In this document: positions 59,820 through 64,000 of the stretch, in pieces
How positions within the stretch are numbered: position 1 is the stretch's first letter
Layout of the letters: every line of letters begins with the position of its first letter
Origin: Glebionis coronaria
Lineage: Eukaryota; Streptophyta; Magnoliopsida; Asterales; Asteraceae
NCBI GenBank assembly: GCA_025667525.1
Contig: CM046881.1
Location: 29,833,580-29,897,579, forward strand
Reading direction: 5' to 3'
Length of the DNA: 64,000 nucleotides
Translations under genes and position numbers: made by a program
The notes under the pieces: generated by a model
What the model was told of the DNA's origin: nothing
Database searches by the model: none
The model's input: the letters and a program-made list of their open reading frames with translations, nothing else

Positions 59820-60440
59820 GTACTTCTCTTAGAATTTAGCAGATCAGAATGTTATCAATGAATATGCTGACGATTTTGTCTGAGAATCATCGAAAAATTT
59901 TATTCATGAATTTCATACTATAGCTGGAGCGTTAGGGAGCTCAGAAGTATAAAACAAAAAAAAAATTAGAGAGACTGTGATATGTGCAACAGCAGTCTGG
60001 AAAACATCATGTTCTTCTCTCACCACTACTGGTGTCACGGTTGCGAATTATTCTAGAAAATATTTAAGATATCGTAGCAGGAGTATCGTTTTATGAATGG
60101 TGACCTTGTAAATTTTCGGTGATCAATACATGATCTCATGTTACCGGCCTTTTTCTGATAGACAAAAACGGTACACCTCCTAGTGGTGCGTTAGGGCGAA
60201 TAAAGCCTTGTTCTGGTAACTCTTGCAGCAAATGCTGCAACTCTTTTAACTCAGCTGAAGTCCTGCGATGAAGAGTTCTGAAAACAGTTTCCGTCGTTGA
60301 GACAAGCTCGATGTTAAACTTTGTCTCGTGGTTAGGAATGAATTTCTGGAAACCTTCTGCAATAACCTTTGGAAATCTTTGGGATAATTTGTTGATCCTG
60401 AATTTAAAGAGTTTCAGAAGTAACTTTATAACTGACAATT
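59820..60440 (-). pseudogene. TEK-M reverse transcriptase remnant
   Basis: Readable parts on -: EGFQKFIPNHETKFNIELV, then AELKELQHLLQELPEQGFIR and NAPLGGVPFLS, the standard entry to chromovirus RT. Further on, near 59860-59940, pieces similar to NAPAV and FIDNILI follow, where the second catalytic aspartate has become N. Numerous stops. The YRELNK region between them is not readable. Confidence 0.78.
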
Positions 60441-62059
60441 ATAAGTCTTAGTAGCTATGGACTAAGAATTCACGCACTTAAGGCAGAAAAAATTTGTACT
60501 GATTTTCTGGCCGAAATATAAAGAGTATATTTGGGATCTAGTAAGACGGATCTCGTCGTTAACTGAACTGAAACCCTTCATAATTACGGTGAGTACTGTG
60601 GATTCTTTTCTGGCTGTAAGGTAGATAATGTCTGATTTAGATAAAGCTGACATATGAATAATTTAGCAAACATGGCAAATTTTGTTGAATATGTTTGTCT
60701 GTAACCTTACAGAATGAACTCTACGTGTTTAATCTGAATAATACTCTAGTAGTGGTAACTGAGTTTTTAATTATCTGATTTAGGCGTGTCACGACAAAAA
60801 CGGTATACTCCCTTGGAGGGTACCCTGAATTTCTGAGAGCCTGATTTAGCAAACATACAGAGTTATGAGTTCTGACTCGTACTCTGAGAAGATATTCGTA
60901 TGACGTGTACCATGACTGGTGTCCTAATATGTGTCTTCCGAAATGATACATGAGACATGTGTCTTAATTGTTGTTTGGACATGTATTTTAATGGTGAGTC
61001 CGAATAAGGTTAAGAATTTCTGGTAACTGCTAGGATTGGCGAACCGGCTAGACTACTGACCTCTGTATTCACGTCCGTTCCGGAGTTCTGATGGTTACTG
61101 ACTGATTATTTTTAAGCACGGTGGTTGTCATTACCACCTTGTCTGTCAGTTTCAAGACGGTCATTATTACTACCATGATTCCTGTAGCTATTCTGCTGAG
61201 TGGCCGGCTGGGTTCCGGTTCACATTCTTCTGAATGAAAGGTTAGCTGAGTGAAGTGCGACATCTAGCTAAGAAAATGAAAGCATGGAATGGAGTGGTAG
61301 TGTCTGATGGTTGAAATTTATTCTTGTCAGTAATTTCAAATTTATAGTTTTCGTCCTTGTTCTACAGAGTCTTCATAGTATAAACAACATCATCATCTTG
61401 AGAAATCTCCAAAGTATCAGCAACATCAGCATTTGTGAGGTCTTCCAAGTGTTAGCGGCATCAGCATCTGGCAAAATCTTCAACTCACGAGCAGCATCAG
61501 CATCTGATAGAATATCGACAAGCGGAAATGCCTGAGGTGATTAAGGATCGATTAACGGTACACATGGTGTAAGGTGCATGGGGTACACCTGAAATACTGT
61601 ACGTGAAGTACACGATGAATACTATTCATGTGGTACCGCTGAAGGTTTGCTGATATGATCGATACTGGAGTAAACCGTCTGACACGGTCAACGAAAAATA
61701 ATTTGATTTAACTGGTTAGCAACTGAACCGAAACAGTTAACATGATAGGCTGAAAATTTCTGCGTAGACTTAATGCTGGTTGTATAGAGGCTAAAAAGTA
61801 TGACTAAACGGAGTTTCATCAACATTTAGTATAAAGACATGATTGTTAAAGACCAGAACATGATTTATCATGAAATAGTATTTTACTGTAATCCTTCTGT
61901 ATCTTAGCATGAAACATTATCATTCTGTTGAAAACATAATACTTGTAAGGAAACATGAAACTGAATCATCATGTAGATGACATCAACGTGAGGGTATGAA
62001 AATTTGACTGTTACAAGGAACATAAAAAGTCAAATCAACTGAGGTGTAATATCAACTGA

Positions 62060-62465
62060 TGTGGACGGCTATGGTTCAATCCACAGAATTCAAAGAAGAA
62101 AACATGAGACTAAGTATGGGCTATTCTGGTTCGATCCATACTGGTCAAAATTTTCTGAGAACTGTCATGTATAGAAATTTATAATCTCGGACTAAACATG
62201 GATGGCTGTAGTTCAATCCATACTTGTCAAAATTTATGAAATGTCCTGATATGACAAAGGTGAATAACTGTGGATCGGTTCACAAAACATCATTTGACTG
62301 AAAAGCATGAAATTTGACTTGAGAAATGGTGAACGTTTATGGCTGGTTCACCAAGTGATATTTGACTGAAAACATGAATCTGTCATGAGTAAGGGTAAAC
62401 GCCTATGGTCGGTTTACCAATACAAAATCTGAGCGGCAAGGGTGAACGCCTATGGTCAGCTCACC
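62060..62465 (-). repeat. Series of seven related short hairpins
   Basis: Hairpins at 62060-62085, 62113-62142, 62198-62221, 62260-62283, 62328-62352, 62394-62418 and 62441-62465. Stems are 5-7 bp: TGTGGA, AGTATGG, ATGGAT, GTGAA, GGTGAAC, GGTAAAC and GGTGAAC. All but the last are perfectly complementary to their partner arm; the last has one A-C mismatch. Loops of 11-16 nt share a (C)TATGGT-like core. They lie about 220-640 nt downstream of the primer site in element sense. Confidence 0.85.
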
Positions 62466-62687
62466 AAAATGAAAATTCGCTAAAAAGCACATGCGACTAA
62501 ATATGGCTAGTTATGTACCAACCTTTTACTTAGTCAAAACTTTAAGAAAACTGACTGATAAATGAAGAAAACCGACTGAATAATCCATGAGAAACATGAA
62601 AGATGACGACGCCAAAATCTGAGAAGTTCCTGGTGACTACCCACTAGTCACAGGTCAAGTTTTAGAGCCTACAGGTCGAACCTATAA

Positions 62688-62698
62688 CTCTGATACCA
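62688..62698 (-). other. TEK-M primer-binding site (initiator tRNA-Met type)
   Basis: TGGTATCAGAG on -, 4 nt after the LTR end, identical to the canonical site over 11 nt. Confidence 0.85.
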
Positions 62699-62702
62699 TA
62701 AT

Positions 62703-64000
62703 TGTAACACCCCACTTGGATAAGTGGACCGTTACGTGTATTTATGGCGTGTCATCAAAGCATAAGGTAAATGTCCTAAAACATTAATTGACCCTAAAGG
62801 AAATACCGGAATCACACATCGGCAATCCAAACATAAGCCCAAAACATGAAAAATAAAACACTGAATGAAAGGACTAAACAATGTCCAAATAAGCAGAATA
62901 ATATAAGAAATGCATAAAGTAAGAAGTCTGGATAGCTTCCATCCAATGCACATGCTCTTAGAATCCTAAAAGCGTCCTGGTGTACCTGCCGTTAGAACAT
63001 GAAAGGAACTACGGCTGAGCATAACGCTCAGTGAAACGGATATGAAGCATGATAAGGAATTACTGAAATGAAGTAGATGACAAATACTGAAGCTGTAAGA
63101 CTGATAAGTAAAGTTACAGCGAAAATCTGTGTATAATCTGTAAAGGCTGATTTATAAATAATAAAGCTGAACTGCTATCTGTTAAATCTGAAAACATGCA
63201 TTTACTATATTTTAATTTTGCCAGAGCTTATATAGGTCACGTGCTGTAACAACCGTGCATGAATAAATGGAGGGGTGACCTCGTCATGCTATAGAGGGGT
63301 GACCTCTAAATAACTGTGATGGGTGGAGGGATCAGCTCCAATGTGAAGGATGTAGAGCACACACCACATTCACCCTGATAACTTGTAACACATATAAGCC
63401 TAGGATGCATCCATACGCCCCACTAATAATACTGATAAAATGGCCAAGCTGAGCTGAGTGGGACGATGCAGGATATCACTCTCCTGCATGTGAGTCACGA
63501 CACCGGTGCCTCTAGTGTCGTGGTTACGGTACCTCCGTAACTAGTACATAAACTGGTCGTGCTTGTATATAATGCTCAGGCAATTTATTTAGTTATTAAC
63601 ATGATTACTGATAAGCTTAAACATATACTGGGGAAAAACATTTGGCTGAAGATGGGGAATCCTAATCATGCATAGAAAGGAAGTCCTTACTGAAAGGACG
63701 GAAAATCCGTACCTCTAGTCCAATACCTGACTGAATGGAAGACTGAACGAATACTACTCGGGCTTCACGCGTGCTACAAGAATAAAGGACGTGAATAAGT
63801 TAACTGATATTCGTTTATTTAATTTACTGATCTTATTGGCTTCTCATTTATTATTTTATTTCTGAAATTCCGTACGTATATTAACTGATAAATATGATCT
63901 TATAATAATTCTTTTCAATGTATTATTCGACCTACTATTAAGTACGGTATAAACGTATTCTCACGCTAGATTAATACTATAATAAGTAACCTGCTACAAA
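62703..64000 (-). repeat. TEK-M 5' LTR, truncated by the window edge
   Basis: On + it starts TGTAACACCCC, the reversed form of the ...GGGGTGTTACA terminus also seen in TEK-A and TEK-B. At least 1298 bp long. TATATAAG on - (63227-63234) is a possible TATA box about 530 bp before the primer site. The sequence otherwise has little in common with TEK-B, so this is a different family. No gene is visible in it. Confidence 0.75.

Larger units (their letters stand above)
58220..62702 (-). mobile_element. Decayed Tekay-like gypsy internal region (TEK-M)
   Basis: Internal part of a minus-strand gypsy element whose 5' LTR begins at 62703. Primer site at 62688-62698, then the hairpin series (62060-62465), then an RT remnant (59820-60440). 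The left end is not defined: no polypurine tract or 3' LTR is visible before the SANT/NAM pseudogene. Outside RT I recognise no protein domain. Confidence 0.7.

Noticed and set aside
62732..62953. 73-aa minus-strand ORF
   Set aside because: Lies in the TEK-M LTR with no recognisable motif; the region is repeat DNA.

Overview
This window is plant nuclear DNA made almost entirely of transposable elements. I find no intact cellular gene, no tRNA or rRNA gene and no CRISPR-cas system. The mix is Athila-type and Tekay/Del-type Ty3/gypsy elements, SIRE-like Ty1/copia elements carrying an extra 3' ORF, hAT, Mutator-like and Tourist-like non-autonomous DNA elements, and a decayed SANT/NAM-associated gene. 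That mix, and the style of the gag, extra-ORF and NAM-associated proteins, suggests a daisy-family (Asteraceae) genome. The family call rests on recalled protein families, not on a search.

Positions 1-51889 form a deeply nested retrotransposon stack. From outside to inside: a copia element on + (pol end and 3' LTR at 48702-51889) was hit by a SIRE-like copia on + (extra ORF, 3' UTR and 3' LTR at 43520-48701). That was hit by an Athila-like gypsy on + (ATH-2; 26427-27499 and 39848-43519). ATH-2 was hit twice: by a Tekay-like element (TEK-B, 27500-39847) and by a SIRE-like copia on - (COP-M; 7276-9200 and 20426-26426). COP-M was in turn hit by an Athila-like element on - (ATH-1, 9201-20425, TSD ATAGA) and by a Tekay LTR (TEK-A, 4479-7275). 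TEK-A was hit by a tandem Athila-like LTR structure (ATH-T, 1-4327). A Mutator-like MITE sits on the ATH-T/TEK-A junction. The left halves of the outer elements must lie left of position 1, which can be tested.

Positions 51890-58220 hold AT-rich flanking DNA with two Tourist-like MITEs, two hAT-type elements with 8-bp target duplications and a frameshifted SANT/NAM-associated pseudogene. Positions 58220-64000 hold a heavily decayed Tekay-like gypsy on - whose 5' LTR runs off the right edge.

Almost every coding region is broken, mostly by C-to-T type stops and single-base indels. ATH-1 is the freshest element: its two 1731-bp LTRs differ at only about 15-20 sites by eye. The most unusual structures are non-coding. 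First, arrays of an ATTCCG-core motif at a near-constant ~25-nt pitch with non-repeated spacers sit in the transcribed part of three different Athila-like LTRs. Second, seven short hairpins whose stem arms change in a compensating way lie just downstream of the primer-binding site of the right-hand Tekay-like element.
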